A DNA stretch of 64,000 nucleotides from Linnemannia hyalina (GCA_019671135.1 JAHRHY010000018.1:1-64000), one strand, 5' to 3'. Positions 41,449 to 52,330 are shown, counted from the first letter of the stretch. Program-made: numbers and translations. Notes: a model not told the origin generated them from the sequence alone.

Positions 41449-44400
41449 TCACTCCTTCCTCTCCTCCCTCACTCTCCTTTCCACTACTTTCTTCAACATA
41501 TCACCACTCAGTGTCTCTACTCCTTCCTTGGTTCCGTAGTGAGTACGACCCGTCTTCACCCCATATGCGCCCGTTCGACCGACCCAAACGACCTCAAAAG
41601 GCCCCAACCAACGAGGGGTAAGCTTCCTCCCAAAGCCCGTCACAAACGCGAGATTAAAGACCCATACTCGTTCGCCCTTCTCGAACTTGATGACCTTGAC
41701 ACGACGATCATAATAACGCTTCGCCTTCTCGTTCGCATTCATCCTGTTCTCGTATGCCAACTCTCGCAGTCCCTCGCGACGACAAACAAATCGGGCCATC
41801 GCTCCTTCCAGCTCCTCGTGCACAGGTTCAATTTCACCGGTGGTCGTAAACAGACGATCATCGCTGAAAGACTGGCGCAGTGCAGAACGGCCAACGAAGC
41901 CCATCAGCGCTTCCGAGGGAGAGATCTTGGTGCTGCCGACGATGCGGTGGTTGATGTCGTAGACTGCCTTGGGTAAAAGAACGTCCCATTCGACTCCTGC
42001 CGACACGCTCCTACGCAACCTCTCCTCGATCAACTTGTTGGTGGCTTCAACTTGACCTTGGCTCTGCGGATGTCTAGTGGACCCGACCAAGTGCTTGATG
42101 CCCCATGCCTCACACATCTCCTTGAACTCCGTCCTGAACGCTGGTCCTCCATCGCTTCGAATGACCACGGGAAGACCAAACCGACACATGATCGACAAGA
42201 AAAGGGCTGCCTTGACACTTGCGGCACTCTTGTTCGGGATGGCACAGGCCTCTGTCCACTTGGTAAACGAGTCCGTAAACACAACAATCGACGTCATTCC
42301 TCTTGTCGTCCTGGGCAAATATTCGATCAGATCGACAAATAGAATCTCGAACGGAAAATCCGGCGTCGATGGATGAAGCTCGTTGTGCTTCTCTCTGGGT
42401 CCGAACTGCTGACACCGACGACATGACTTGACCCAATCGAACACATCCTTCCTCATCGTCGGCCACCACCCTTGAGCTCGAATTGTCGCCAGCGTAGCTT
42501 CCGCTCCATAATGGCCTCCAACGTCATGTGCCCACGACAGTTTTTCCTCCACCTCAGACTCCACTACGCACTGCTTCTCAACGTTGTCGGCATCCCGGTA
42601 CAGTAACCCTTTCTGCGCGTCAACCCTAAAACGAAATGCCCTCCTCTTGGCCCTTCTTGCCTCGTTGTAGTCTTCCAGCCTCAGAGTTCCAGTGGTCAAG
42701 TAGGTAAATGTGTTCCTGTACCACTTGCACTCTGCCCATTTGCTGTCCATCGAAACCGCTCGCAGAGTCAGACACTCAGGCATCTCGTCATCAATATCGT
42801 CCCCCGCAAACTCTTCTCTAACCGTCAGCCTACTCATGCCATCCGCGTTTCCATTCTTGATTCCAGGCTTGGTCCGAATGGTGAGGTCGAATTCCGCCAA
42901 AGTCATCTGCCATCTCGCTGGGCGTCCAGTCAAATCGGTCTTGGAGAACAACCACTTCAACGGCGCGTGGTCCGTAAAGACAACTACCGATCGACCCAAA
43001 ATGTATGGCCTGAACTTCTTGACCGAGAACACAATTGCCAGGCACTCCTTCTCGCTCGTGGAATAATTCAACTCGGGGCCATGAAGTGTCTTGCTGTAGA
43101 AGAATACAGGCCTGACCTCTCCGTTCTCGTCCTCCTGTTCCAGTACAGACCCAACCGCATAGTCACAAGCGTCGCATGGCATGATCCAATCACGCTCGAA
43201 GTCGGGACCTTTGAGAACTGGCGACGTCATGATCGCCTCCTGCAGGTTCCTCATCGATTCTATCTGCTCGTGGCCCATCACGAACACTACTCCCTTCCGC
43301 AACAACCGATTCAACGGCTCCGCCAGCTTAGCGTACACCCAGATGAACCGACGGTAGTATCCAGTCAACCCCAGAAATGCCCTCACCTGCCCTTTTGAGT
43401 CCATGATCACGAAATTGAGGACCTTCTCAACTTTGTCGGGCATGACCTGGATTCCATCTCGTCCAACGATATGTCCTGTGAACTCGACTTTGTCGTATCC
43501 GAAATGGAGCTTGGAGGCTTTGTATTTGACACCACCTTTCCTGGCTGCGGCGAATGTCCGATCCAAACCATCCAAGTGTTCGTCCCATTCCATGTCTCTA
43601 TTACAGACGTCGTCCATGTATGCGTTCAACACGGTGCCGATCAGGTTGCCATAGACCTTCTGGACGAAGCGACTGAACGTGTGTGGTGCATTCTTGAGAC
43701 CAAACGGCATGACGGTGTAAGCGTAGGTTCCGAACGGGGTCCTGAAGCCGAGATACTTGCGGTGCTCCTTCTTCACTCCAATAACGTAGTATCCTTGAAA
43801 TCCGTCCAGACTGGAATAGTAATGGTGACCGGCCAGCTCGTCTAGGATATGCTCGATGTTCGGGAGAGGCCAACTCTCTCTCTCCGTGACCTTATTCAGA
43901 CCGACATAGGCGACACACTTTCTGATGCTCCCATCCTTTTTGGACGCCAGGGACAATGGCGCGCACCATTCGGACTCCATCTCGACGATCTTGCCTGTAG
44001 CTAATTCCTCGGAAATACTCTTCTTGAGGAACTCCATCTCCTTGGGCGCGTATCGAGGCGACCATCCAACGTATACCGGCTTCGATCCAGGGATGACATT
44101 GACCTCGTGCTCTAAGACGGTGGTGACCTCCAAGTCCTGCATGTCCATTGTAAACCGGTCTCTGTTCCGTTCCAGGAGCTCAACCATCTGTACTCGCTTC
44201 TCCATCTCCAATGCTGGGTTGATGTCGACTACTACATCTCCGACTTTGAACTGCGGCAACTCAGGCGACGACTCAGGCGACGACTCAGGTGACTTCACAG
44301 GCGACGACACCAGTGACTCCTTGCTCTGCAAGTTAACAGTCTCCACAGACCGCGCTTGGATCGATATGTCTGACAACTCGAAGGACCGCACTCGCATGGC

Positions 44401-46602
44401 TCGAAACCCTTCTTTGGCATCTCCTGTGGACTCATCCGATTCATACTCCTCATCCGAATCCTCATCGCTATAATCGTCGTCAGAGTACTCCTCAGACCCA
44501 CTGGAATCACTGTGCGGTTCATCACTCGTGCCCAAATAAACGTTGACTCCTTCCTTGCGGACGTAGTATCGCTTTCCTCCACTGAAAGCAGCCCTGGCTC
44601 CCACGAAAGCTAGCCAGTCGTCTCCGAGGAGGAAATCGTAGGAGCGCTTGCAGTCGATCACGCCCATATCCATCTGCCCACCGAACCCTTGGACATAGAA
44701 CTTGATGGGTCCAGTTGATCCTGCGAGGTTGTCAAATCGGCCATCAGCCAGCAGGATACCGCGGTTGGCTGGTTTGAGTTCGAGTCCGAGGTCTTGTGCT
44801 ACATGGAGCCCCATCATCGTCCTATCATTGCCTGGGTCGATGATAGCATTCGGGTAACTACGGCCGTTGACTCTGACAGTGGTTACATCTCCTAGCGCCT
44901 TTCTCGAGACTGCGATACCCCGATTGGCCACAGTTATAGATGGTTGCGCAGCCTGCGCGGTGTTGCTCTTGGCCCTCGCCTTCTTTCGTCTCTCCCGGCT
45001 GTCGGCATACACGCGACTGACTGCTGCCTTGAGCTGCGACGGCATTCGGCCTCCATGCTTCGAGATAGTGGCGACGTCAAAGGTGAGGTTCTCAATACTG
45101 GATACGAAGACTGGATCCGGTTCAACTTTCTGCTTGGGCCTTCTCTTCCTCACGGCATCCTCGCCAATCGCCTCCTCTGTCACTGGCTCTATCGTGACTA
45201 CTCCGACAGGTCCACGCCGCCCTCTGTCGCTGCTCTCAATGTGCCCAATTCCTGCGGCGTCATTTAAGGTTCCAGACACAGGTTCTTCCTCCCAATCCAT
45301 GGCTCTATCAACGACTTTCGATTTTGCCGGGCTCATATCTTTCTTGGCCTTGGGTCCTACTGGAAGGTTCGATCGTTCTTGGCGCCGCTTTTGGTCGACC
45401 CCACCCATACTGCGTGTCGTCCTCTGCGCGGCCAAGGCGTGGTCGATTTCGATGCTCTGCACTCTCATCGAGTTTTGTTGGGTTACGGGGATACTGTTGG
45501 GGCCTGTCGCTGGGGTGGTGGACTTGTTGGGGCAAACTCGGGCGACATGTCCTCTTTCATGGCAGTGATAACACTCAACAGCAGGGCATTCGTTGGCGTA
45601 ATGGCCTTCTGCCTGGCACTTATGGCATAATCTGGGCCCGGTGGAAGCAGGAGTAGCGCTGGGTTGCACGACTTGGCGGCTGGCTGGCATCTCGATGGCA
45701 CCACCTCGAATGTGCTGGGCGAACCTAGTGTGGCCGAATACCTTGCGAGCAACGGCTACCGGAAGCCGAGCAATTGTGCGAGCGACTCGCCCGGCTGAGG
45801 TCTGGTCTTCCAACGATGCCAAACTCCAGGACTCAAACATCTTGACCATCTCATCAACTTCTGCTGTCAGCGTTTCGGGCTCGAAGTCCTTTCTGAAGGC
45901 TTGAAACTCTGCGGCAGGGATCTTGGTACCGGCAATCTCGATCGATCCAGTGGTATGCCTGGGTGCGAGCCTCTCAGCTTCCTTGCGGATCTTGTCCTCG
46001 TAAGTCTCCTCCTCATATTGGTTGTGGCGGCAATACTTGGCAAGTGCGGCGTAGGTCCCTGCTAGGGTCGGCTCGGGATCTCGGTTCTTAACCTTGAAGG
46101 GGTGCCCAGGCATCAACCCTCGACAGAACGCAATACTGAAAGTCGCCTCGGCGTCATCGGTCAGCGTATACAGGGTAGCATCAGGTTTGGACGTCAACTG
46201 TAGCAGCTTGATGTTGGCCTTCATCCTTGCAATGTACCGGTCTGTCAACTCTCCGGTCTTCTGCTTGATGCTCATTATCTCAGCATATGTACTGGCGGTC
46301 GTCCGTGGTCTGGCTATCTCCGCTCGAAAGTCAGTGGAGAACTTTTCCTTACTGCCGTCGGTGGCGAATTCCAACGCCCATCTCTCCACCCATCCTTTCG
46401 CCATACCAGTCGTCTTGAGCTTCACTACTCGCTGGTACGGAAGTTGGGTGATATCGGCAACCTGGTATACATCTGCGAGCCAGCTCTCCACATCCATGTC
46501 TTGAGCGTTCGTCCATGTCTCGAGGTTTGTGAGGTAAAAGGTCGGGTTTGCCATCTTGTTCTTGCTGTTGTACCAATTGCTGGCCCCTGCGTAGATCACC
46601 AA
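41449..46602 (-). CDS. gag-pol: Gypsy-C Gag-Pol polyprotein
   Basis: This is an intact ORF of 1717 codons. The first ATG (46602) is only 5 bp from the LTR and overlaps the primer site, so the ATG at 46554 (MANPTFYLTN) is the likelier start. Gag is followed by two CCHC knuckles (CHKCQAEGHYANEC and CYHCHERGHVARVC) near residues 330-360. The protease region has NAIIDPGNDRTMMG, with DPGN where DTGA is usual. An acidic linker precedes RT, which has NAYMDDVCNRD near residue 990. RNase H starts MPCDACDYAVGSVLEQ. The integrase zinc finger is HDVGGHYGAEATLATI...CRRCQQF, and the core has FVDLIEYLP, IRSDGGPAF and SQGQVEATNKL. No chromodomain is seen at the C-terminus. Confidence 0.93.
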   Translation of the reverse strand: MVIYAGASNWYNSKNKMANPTFYLTNLETWTNAQDMDVESWLADVYQVADITQLPYQRVVKLKTTGMAKGWVERWALEFATDGSKEKFSTDFRAEIARPRTTASTYAEIMSIKQKTGELTDRYIARMKANIKLLQLTSKPDATLYTLTDDAEATFSIAFCRGLMPGHPFKVKNRDPEPTLAGTYAALAKYCRHNQYEEETYEDKIRKEAERLAPRHTTGSIEIAGTKIPAAEFQAFRKDFEPETLTAEVDEMVKMFESWSLASLEDQTSAGRVARTIARLPVAVARKVFGHTRFAQHIRGGAIEMPASRQVVQPSATPASTGPRLCHKCQAEGHYANECPAVECYHCHERGHVARVCPNKSTTPATGPNSIPVTQQNSMRVQSIEIDHALAAQRTTRSMGGVDQKRRQERSNLPVGPKAKKDMSPAKSKVVDRAMDWEEEPVSGTLNDAAGIGHIESSDRGRRGPVGVVTIEPVTEEAIGEDAVRKRRPKQKVEPDPVFVSSIENLTFDVATISKHGGRMPSQLKAAVSRVYADSRERRKKARAKSNTAQAAQPSITVANRGIAVSRKALGDVTTVRVNGRSYPNAIIDPGNDRTMMGLHVAQDLGLELKPANRGILLADGRFDNLAGSTGPIKFYVQGFGGQMDMGVIDCKRSYDFLLGDDWLAFVGARAAFSGGKRYYVRKEGVNVYLGTSDEPHSDSSGSEEYSDDDYSDEDSDEEYESDESTGDAKEGFRAMRVRSFELSDISIQARSVETVNLQSKESLVSSPVKSPESSPESSPELPQFKVGDVVVDINPALEMEKRVQMVELLERNRDRFTMDMQDLEVTTVLEHEVNVIPGSKPVYVGWSPRYAPKEMEFLKKSISEELATGKIVEMESEWCAPLSLASKKDGSIRKCVAYVGLNKVTERESWPLPNIEHILDELAGHHYYSSLDGFQGYYVIGVKKEHRKYLGFRTPFGTYAYTVMPFGLKNAPHTFSRFVQKVYGNLIGTVLNAYMDDVCNRDMEWDEHLDGLDRTFAAARKGGVKYKASKLHFGYDKVEFTGHIVGRDGIQVMPDKVEKVLNFVIMDSKGQVRAFLGLTGYYRRFIWVYAKLAEPLNRLLRKGVVFVMGHEQIESMRNLQEAIMTSPVLKGPDFERDWIMPCDACDYAVGSVLEQEDENGEVRPVFFYSKTLHGPELNYSTSEKECLAIVFSVKKFRPYILGRSVVVFTDHAPLKWLFSKTDLTGRPARWQMTLAEFDLTIRTKPGIKNGNADGMSRLTVREEFAGDDIDDEMPECLTLRAVSMDSKWAECKWYRNTFTYLTTGTLRLEDYNEARRAKRRAFRFRVDAQKGLLYRDADNVEKQCVVESEVEEKLSWAHDVGGHYGAEATLATIRAQGWWPTMRKDVFDWVKSCRRCQQFGPREKHNELHPSTPDFPFEILFVDLIEYLPRTTRGMTSIVVFTDSFTKWTEACAIPNKSAASVKAALFLSIMCRFGLPVVIRSDGGPAFRTEFKEMCEAWGIKHLVGSTRHPQSQGQVEATNKLIEERLRRSVSAGVEWDVLLPKAVYDINHRIVGSTKISPSEALMGFVGRSALRQSFSDDRLFTTTGEIEPVHEELEGAMARFVCRREGLRELAYENRMNANEKAKRYYDRRVKVIKFEKGERVWVFNLAFVTGFGRKLTPRWLGPFEVVWVGRTGAYGVKTGRTHYGTKEGVETLSGDMLKKVVERRVREERKE

Positions 46603-46607
46603 AATAT

Positions 46608-47024
46608 TGTTACTCAGGGGAGAGGGTCGACGGCCAGAGTTGTAGGACCGCTGTTAGGTCCTCAATTGGTACGGAGGGGGGGGGGGAAGGGGTTGTAGGT
46701 TGGGGGGAGGGGAAGTGACAATAGTGTCCTAAAAGAATCACACAAAACGATACACTGCAGCGTGCCAGCGAAACTCTTGTCAATACTGCTCTCGTCCAAG
46801 TGATGTGTAAAAGGACCTTGTATTCATATTATCAAAGAGGGGGTTGTTACCTGCAGCGTGCCAGCGAAACTCTTGTCAATACTGCTCTCGTCCAAGTGAT
46901 GTGTAAAAGGACAAAGAGCAGACAAGAGGGCTCGGCGCACTACTAATACTATGTCTACTAAAGAATATGACTGCTAACCTAAGGCATCGCCGCCACTGCC
47001 TAGCCACCACATCTTTTTGTAACA
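46608..47024 (-). repeat. Gypsy-C 5' LTR
   Basis: This 417-bp LTR matches 40983-41399 and is followed by ATGT. Confidence 0.92.
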
Positions 47025-47028
47025 ATGT

Positions 47029-47455
47029 GAACGAAGCATTGACAATGCGGCCTCGAATTCTCCTGCAGGGAGGAGAGAAAGAGCCGGCGTCGAAGGATCA
47101 AAAAGCAACTTCGCTGTGAACGCTTGGCTGCCACAAGCCAGTTAATGTCTCCTTATGATAAGTCTTTTGGCACCTCTTCCTCAATTTCCCAGCCACACTT
47201 CAATCCTTTCCCCCCCCCCATCCCAAATAATAATAATTCTACTACCTCATATCTCGATTGATGTAAACATAATTTAGACAGAACGTTCTCTCAGACACAA
47301 GCTAGCCACAATGAGAGTTACTGTCAGCCACCAACCTTAACTCAGTCCTCTGCTCGATCTGCCCCTTTTTGATTCGCTTCTCTCCTTTTCCCTTTTTCTT
47401 CTTTTCTTTCCTCACCTCACACCTCCTCTTTCTCGCTGACTCTTACAACCGCTCA
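47029..47455. other. No supported gene
   Basis: This is the flank between Gypsy-C and palindrome P2, with pyrimidine-rich tracts (47360-47420) and no ORF of note. Confidence 0.4.
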
Positions 47456-48543
47456 CAGTGCTCCTAAAAAGTGATTCATCTTTGTGCGATTTCGACTTTT
47501 TTTTGGAAATGCTCATTCATCAATGTTCCGACCGGCCCCCAGATTCCTGTCATTCATTCTCTCGATTCGTGGCCTCATTCATTACAACTTGCTTCTTTTT
47601 GCATGGACCGACATCGGATCATCGTCGGAATCGAAATGCCTGAATCGAATGAATCAGTTAATTGGATTAATGCATCCCGATTTTCTTTTTCAACTTGTGC
47701 GGTCTTTTTAGTTTCTACCTGCCTTAAAACTTTAATAAGTTACGTACTGAATCCTATAGGACTATCTATCAAAGTTTGGAGTTCTTACTCATATATGACA
47801 TATATGCCTGATTTTACATGGACTTAGCACGTGTTTAGCTGTGTTTTTTTAACCACAACAGTGCGCTTTCTACCGGCAAACTGAAAGCCGGCCCATTTGT
47901 AGCGCATGGTGTATAATCTAAATGTGGTCAATGTAAGAGGCGAGTTATTCTCTATGGAGCGCAATATCATGACAATGTGTGAAATCATGCTAGCTCCATA
48001 TAACAGTACTTACATTAGTGATATTTCATGCTAGCGTTATGATAATCCCGTGCCTATTCTATGATGATAATCCACTCCATGTCTTATAACACGGACCAGC
48101 TTTCAGTTTGCCGGTAGAAAGCGCACTGAGCTTGTTGTTAAAAAAACACAGCTAAACACGTGCTAAGTCCATGTAAAATCAGGCATATAGGTTATATAGA
48201 AAAGACTATGAGTAAGAACTCCAAACTTTGATAGATAGTCCTATATGATTCAGTACGCAACTCGTTAAAGTTTAAAGGCAGGTAGAAACTAAAAAGACCG
48301 CACAAGTTGAAAAAGAAAATCAGGATGCATTAATCCAATTAACTGATTCATTCGATTCAGGCATTTCGATTCCGACGATGATCCGATGTCGGTCCATGCA
48401 AAAAGAAGCAAGTTGTAATGAATGAGGCCACGAATCGAGAGAATGAATGACAGGAATCTGGGGGCCGGTCGGAACATTGATGAATGAGCATTTCCCAAAA
48501 AAAGTCGAAATCGCAAAAGATGAATCACTTTTTTGGAGAACTG
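47456..48543. repeat. Palindromic MITE P2
   Basis: This is a 1088-bp element with ends CAGTGCTCC and GGAGAACTG and arms of about 430 bp. The right flank is TA and the left is CA (a decayed TA). It is related to P1 and P3 but more diverged. The arms share the segment GCATGGACCGACATYGGATC with the other copies. Confidence 0.85.
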
Positions 48544-48545
48544 TA

Positions 48546-49006
48546 GCAGGTTAAGGAGACATGAAGCTTGTTATTTTCATAATACAAAAGGCAATGGCCC
48601 TTATTCAAGGAAGGAAGGTACTAACTGCGCTCCGAGCGCGCTACGCGCGCCTTTTCACTTAATTCTTTGACTTCCATGCTCTTCCATGGTTTCCATCTTT
48701 TCTCTTCCAGGGGCAAGGTAGTCCAGTGGTTGGGTTTGAGATTACCTTAGTCTCCAAAAAAAATTGCAAAACGCAGTGACTCTTTGTAAAGTGAACAATA
48801 TTTAACGTTCCCATAAGAAACTGAATGATTTTGTTCCAGCCCCTCAGTAGTGAAAAATTGAGCGGAGGAGGGGATGGGTTCAGAGCTTCCATGTACGCAT
48901 TGAAAAATTGGCGGCGTCAATGGACAAGTCAACTCCACAACAAGTTCCAAAGACACCGAATAAAAAGAAAGGATTTAATGCCTGCTGTATCCATCTAATA
49001 GTCCTA
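48546..49006. other. No supported gene
   Basis: This is mixed sequence. A GC-rich inverted stretch (GAGCGCGCTACGCGCGC) lies near 48634. A tRNA A-box-like stretch near 48720 has no matching B box. Only short ORFs are present. Confidence 0.35.
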
Positions 49007-50234
49007 CTAAAGGTACTTGTCGAACTCCTCCCCAAGCTCAATCTTCGCATGGGGCCAATGCTTTTTGAGCCAGGCTTGTTCCCTCTCGCCCTTTACTTAA
49101 ACCTCCATGTCCTCCAGCTAAATCACCCTCAACCCTTTCAACCCCTTCAGCAGATCCAAACCACTGTCCAAAGTCATCGCAAGACAGTCAAAATGTCTCC
49201 TGTACATCTCGTCCAATTCATATTCCAACGTATACTTGTAGCTCTCCAAGTCCAGCTTCAGTTCCCACAACCTTGTCAACTTGGCCAGCTTGGTGTACAC
49301 CTGACACTGGAGGTCGAGACTTTCCTGAAGGGAACCTTTGACAACAAAGACGTCCGCTGGATTATCGCCAATGTTGCGGGTGATATCTGGGCGGGGGATG
49401 TTACCGATCCTGCATTGGAAGACCTCCAGACCTAAGCAGACCCATTCCATCTCTACAATCTTCCTGGCGTCCAACCATCCTCCTGCAGTTAAGCCGTAGT
49501 ACCCGACAAGAGAGAGTTCCTTCAGTTTGGGCGCAGAGCAAAGCAGCAGCTGTAAGAGCCTATCCGTGGAACTAACTTCACTCCTACAGCGGAACAACTC
49601 AAGGAATTCGGCATGCCTCGCAAGCACCTTCATGGATCATGGCCCAAAGTTGATCCCATTGCCGAGATATTCATCGCCATTCAAAACAAGCCTCTTCCAT
49701 ATTGCACCGGTCAGCTCAAGAAGCTGCGCTATAGCCTGATCTGTCGACTCTTCGACCCCGGCATCGATTTCCGCCGAATCCAGGTTTGGAAAGACTGGGC
49801 GAGGATTAGAGGAAGGCGGTAAGAGCTCCAGAAACGAGGGTAGCGCACCGTGGTCTCCGTCCCCCCATACGCTCCACAGTGTGAGCGAGTGGACATGCTC
49901 TCAATTGGTGCAACTTAGGAGGAGTGGAAGTAAGAGATGTGGATGTATTATGGTAGTGTGTGTCTATTTATCTAAAGCTACTCTGATCGGAGGTTCAACT
50001 GTTGCAATTGGCCTTCAGCAGGTTGACCCGTTTATGATCAATGTCGGAGCCCAAATCCAACATAATCTCGACATATCTCCAGAGGTAGCGGTGGAAAATC
50101 GCTCTCCAGGATTTGGAGACGAGGACACTGAGACGCAAGTCGTTTGAGTTGAGATGGGACGCGACCATTTCATGAACCTCTGGTGGAAGATCGCCGAACG
50201 AGGTGGTGTCTGTAGTGATGGACTCCTGATTCAT
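49007..50234 (-). pseudogene. F-box/leucine-rich-repeat protein relic
   Basis: The start ATG at 50234 opens an F-box (FGDLPPEVHEMVASHLNS, then LSVLVSKSWRAIFHRYLWRY). The family links substrates to SCF ubiquitin ligases. The frame ends at 49995. Downstream, minus-strand sequence from about 49890 again reads as this family (SLTLWSVWGDGDHG). It has a TGA after NGINFGP, then LRR-like segments (LLLCSAPKLKELSLVGYYGL, LTRLWELKLDLESYK). Two more stops break the typical end (GLRVI, LEDMEV, QAWLKKHWPHAKIELG). At least three nonsense codons plus an unexplained stretch at about 49905-49995 make it a decayed gene. Such F-box/LRR genes are common in Mortierella-type fungi (recollection). Confidence 0.7.
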
Positions 50235-50582
50235 TGTAGTTGGCTCCTGTCTCGATGTTGTTGATTCCTGCTCTGTCGCGGGATGGTTTCAGTTGGGTGG
50301 AGTGAATAGTGTTTTCAATCGCGGTTTGTGATTCGGTTATGAAAAAGAGGGGTCGACAGTTTCACGTGATCTGAGTACCTCCTTCTACAATTCAGAAATG
50401 TTTAAACTCGTCAATCGTGAAACGTTGCGTCCATGTGCACTGTGGTTGGTCGTTAGGCTGTCAAAAGGTTGGTGATTGCGTGTGCATCCGTATGTGTGAG
50501 TGAGAGTGTTAGGAACAAAAGAAAGAAAAAAAGTTGGTGACGTGCTGGGCACTTGGAGATGGTGGCAGCCTTAGAACGATAT
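50235..50582. other. Upstream flank of the F-box relic
   Basis: There is no ORF of note. It would hold the old promoter of the F-box gene. Confidence 0.35.
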
Positions 50583-50780
50583 GTGTAATCTAATAGCAAC
50601 AGCAGGAGGGCAGTGGACAGAAGCAGAAGGCAGAAACGGATGGTGTTTATTATACAGAAGGAAGGGGATATTTATAGTGTACAGGGAGTTGGGGGCGTAG
50701 CTGGGGGCGTAATTGGAGGCGTATAATAGTCTAATTTCCTCCACAGACACTACTTGACAGGGCAGATATGCAACAGGCAG
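50583..50780. repeat. Diverged solo LTR related to Gypsy-A
   Basis: The stretch TAATAGCAACAGCAGGAGGG, followed by GGCAGAAACGGATGGTGTTT, matches the first 80 bases of the Gypsy-A LTR closely. The rest has diverged. The exact ends are not clear. Confidence 0.5.
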
Positions 50781-50924
50781 GAGGTGACAGAGTACAAGAA
50801 GAGTGGGTTCAAGAGGTATGGAAGTTGTTATTCAAGTTACTAAGTAAAGATCAAACTAATTGGGGTGCTATGGAATATATATGTGTTTTTGAGAGTAATG
50901 CTAATTAATTTTCTTGGGCGCAGC

Positions 50925-51012
50925 CAACTGCTCCCAAGGACCAACTGATAGTGCCAAGGGTCGACCGATTGCACCAAGGGTCGACCGATTGTGCCAAGAG
51001 TCGACTGATTAT
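50925..51012. repeat. Short tandem repeat, about 20-bp unit
   Basis: Four imperfect copies of a unit like GGTCGACCGATTGTGCCAAG lie just downstream of the coiled-coil gene stop. Confidence 0.65.
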
Positions 51013-51413
51013 ATTGCACCACACGACAGTCTGCCAGGAACCAAAGGTAGAGACTCCTTTTTATAATCCAAAAAGTATCGCACCAGCTTGAGGATATTCT
51101 CCTCAGGAGAAGCGGGAAGGCTCTCCTCTAAGCTGGTAAGAGCAGCTTCACACTCTTTTATTTGCTTCTCGATTTGAACTTGTTCAGCATGAGTAGCATC
51201 CAAATGAGTGGTCAGCTCTCCCTTGCGCATACTCTCTTCTTTGGCCAAAGATTCTCGAACCGCGAACTGAGAATTATCAGCTACGAGACAGGCCTGCGTC
51301 TGCCGGTTTTGCCTTAGCAGGCCCTTCAAGCGGTCGAGCGAGGCATGCAATTTGGCAATTTCAGCCTCCATTTCATTATGGTTGTTGGGGGTAGTCGAGA
51401 TGTCGACATTCAT
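51009..51413 (-). CDS. Small coiled-coil protein, start codon at an LTR insertion site
   Basis: This is 134 residues, ATG at 51413. Most of it is helical with heptad-like Leu spacing (EAEIAKLHASLDRLKGLLRQ; QVQIEKQIKECEAALTSLEE), ending PASPEENILKLVRYFLDYKK. A short N-terminal region, a long coiled coil and an ENILKL-type C-terminal segment recall Spc24-like kinetochore proteins, but this is a weak guess. The C-terminus may continue through an unrecognised intron (a GT follows the codons for ILKL). The CAT of the start codon (minus strand) is inside the CATAG target duplication of Element-D. So the gene has lost its own upstream sequence and now abuts the element's LTR. Confidence 0.5.
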   Translation of the reverse strand: MNVDISTTPNNHNEMEAEIAKLHASLDRLKGLLRQNRQTQACLVADNSQFAVRESLAKEESMRKGELTTHLDATHAEQVQIEKQIKECEAALTSLEESLPASPEENILKLVRYFLDYKKESLPLVPGRLSCGAI

Positions 51414-51415
51414 AG

Positions 51416-51622
51416 TGCAACATATTAGGTTTACTATTGCTCTCTAGTTAGTCATTCCTTGTCACCCTCTGTCACCTCTGACTTTGTATGACACTACACC
51501 TAGAAACCTAGTTGGCGACTTTGTATATATATTTAGTTGTATCATAGTAATAACATCAATCATCACTGCTTCAACTCTCGTCCCCGTTCTATACTTCTCT
51601 GTCCCAGTCTTCGCCTGTTGCA
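51416..51622 (+). repeat. Element-D 5' LTR
   Basis: This 207-bp LTR is identical by eye to 54706-54912. It contains a TATATATATTTAG stretch near 51524 that could serve as TATA box. Confidence 0.9.
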
Positions 51623-51989
51623 TGGTAGCAAAGGTTACACCGATCCATCACCGCCCTCCCATTTTATCTTTATTTTTATTTTTATTTTTATTTTACTCCC
51701 CCTCTCCACATTTTTTTTGTTGAGGGGAAAGGGAGTCTACACCTACATCCATCGGTGGAGTCCTCGCCCTTATCGCCCTTCGTTGCCGACTAAGAGCTGT
51801 TTCTCTAGAGTTAAGAAAGGTCCCTTGATCTTACTCATTAGCGCATTAGCGACCAGTATCTTAGCCTCCCAGCCTTGTCTCCCTCTTCCTCCATCCCTCG
51901 CCCTCGCCCCTTTCTTTATCGTCTCCCAACATGCCCCTCTTGGCTCTCGACATTCTTCATCGTCCTTAGTCTTTCCAGCTATTAGTCTC

Positions 51990-52330
51990 CTCTGCACTCA
52001 GTCTCCTCTGTTCCCAGTTTCCCTGTTCTCAGTTTCCCCTATCCCCAGTTTCCCCTGTTCTCAGTTTCCACTGTTCCCAGTTTCCCTGTTCTCAGTTTCC
52101 CCTGTTCCCAGTTTCCCTGTTCTCAGTTTCCCCTGTTCCCAGTTTCCCTGTTCTCAGTTTCCCCTGTTCCCAGTTTCCCTGTTCTCAGTTTCCCCTGTCC
52201 CCAGTTTCCCCTGTTCTCAGTTTCCCCTGTCCCCAGTTTCCCCTGTTCTCAGTTTCCCCTGTTCTCAGTTTCCCCTGTTCCCAGTTTCCCCTGTTCCCAG
52301 TTTCCCAGTCACAGCTTCCTCTGTTCTCAG
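51990..52330. repeat. 16-bp minisatellite in Element-D
   Basis: About twenty imperfect copies of a unit like CAGTTTCCCCTGTTCC or CAGTTTCCCTGTTCT. A weaker continuation reaches about 52450. The long ORFs across it reflect the repeat and are not supported as genes. Confidence 0.85.

Larger units (their letters stand above)
40983..47024 (-). mobile_element. Gypsy-C: full-length Ty3/gypsy element
   Basis: The length is 6042 bp. The 417-bp LTRs at 40983-41399 and 46608-47024 (TGTTAC...TAACA) appear identical. The target duplication is ATGT (40979-40982 and 47025-47028). It has one gag-pol ORF on the minus strand. A possible primer site TGGTGATCTACGC lies six bases inside the 5' LTR. The purine tract GAGGGAGG lies shortly before the 3' LTR. 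Confidence 0.93.

Noticed and set aside
48710..48770. Possible tRNA or tRNA-derived SINE
   Set aside because: There is an A-box-like stretch (TAGTCCAGTGGTTGG), but no B box at the right distance and no cloverleaf.
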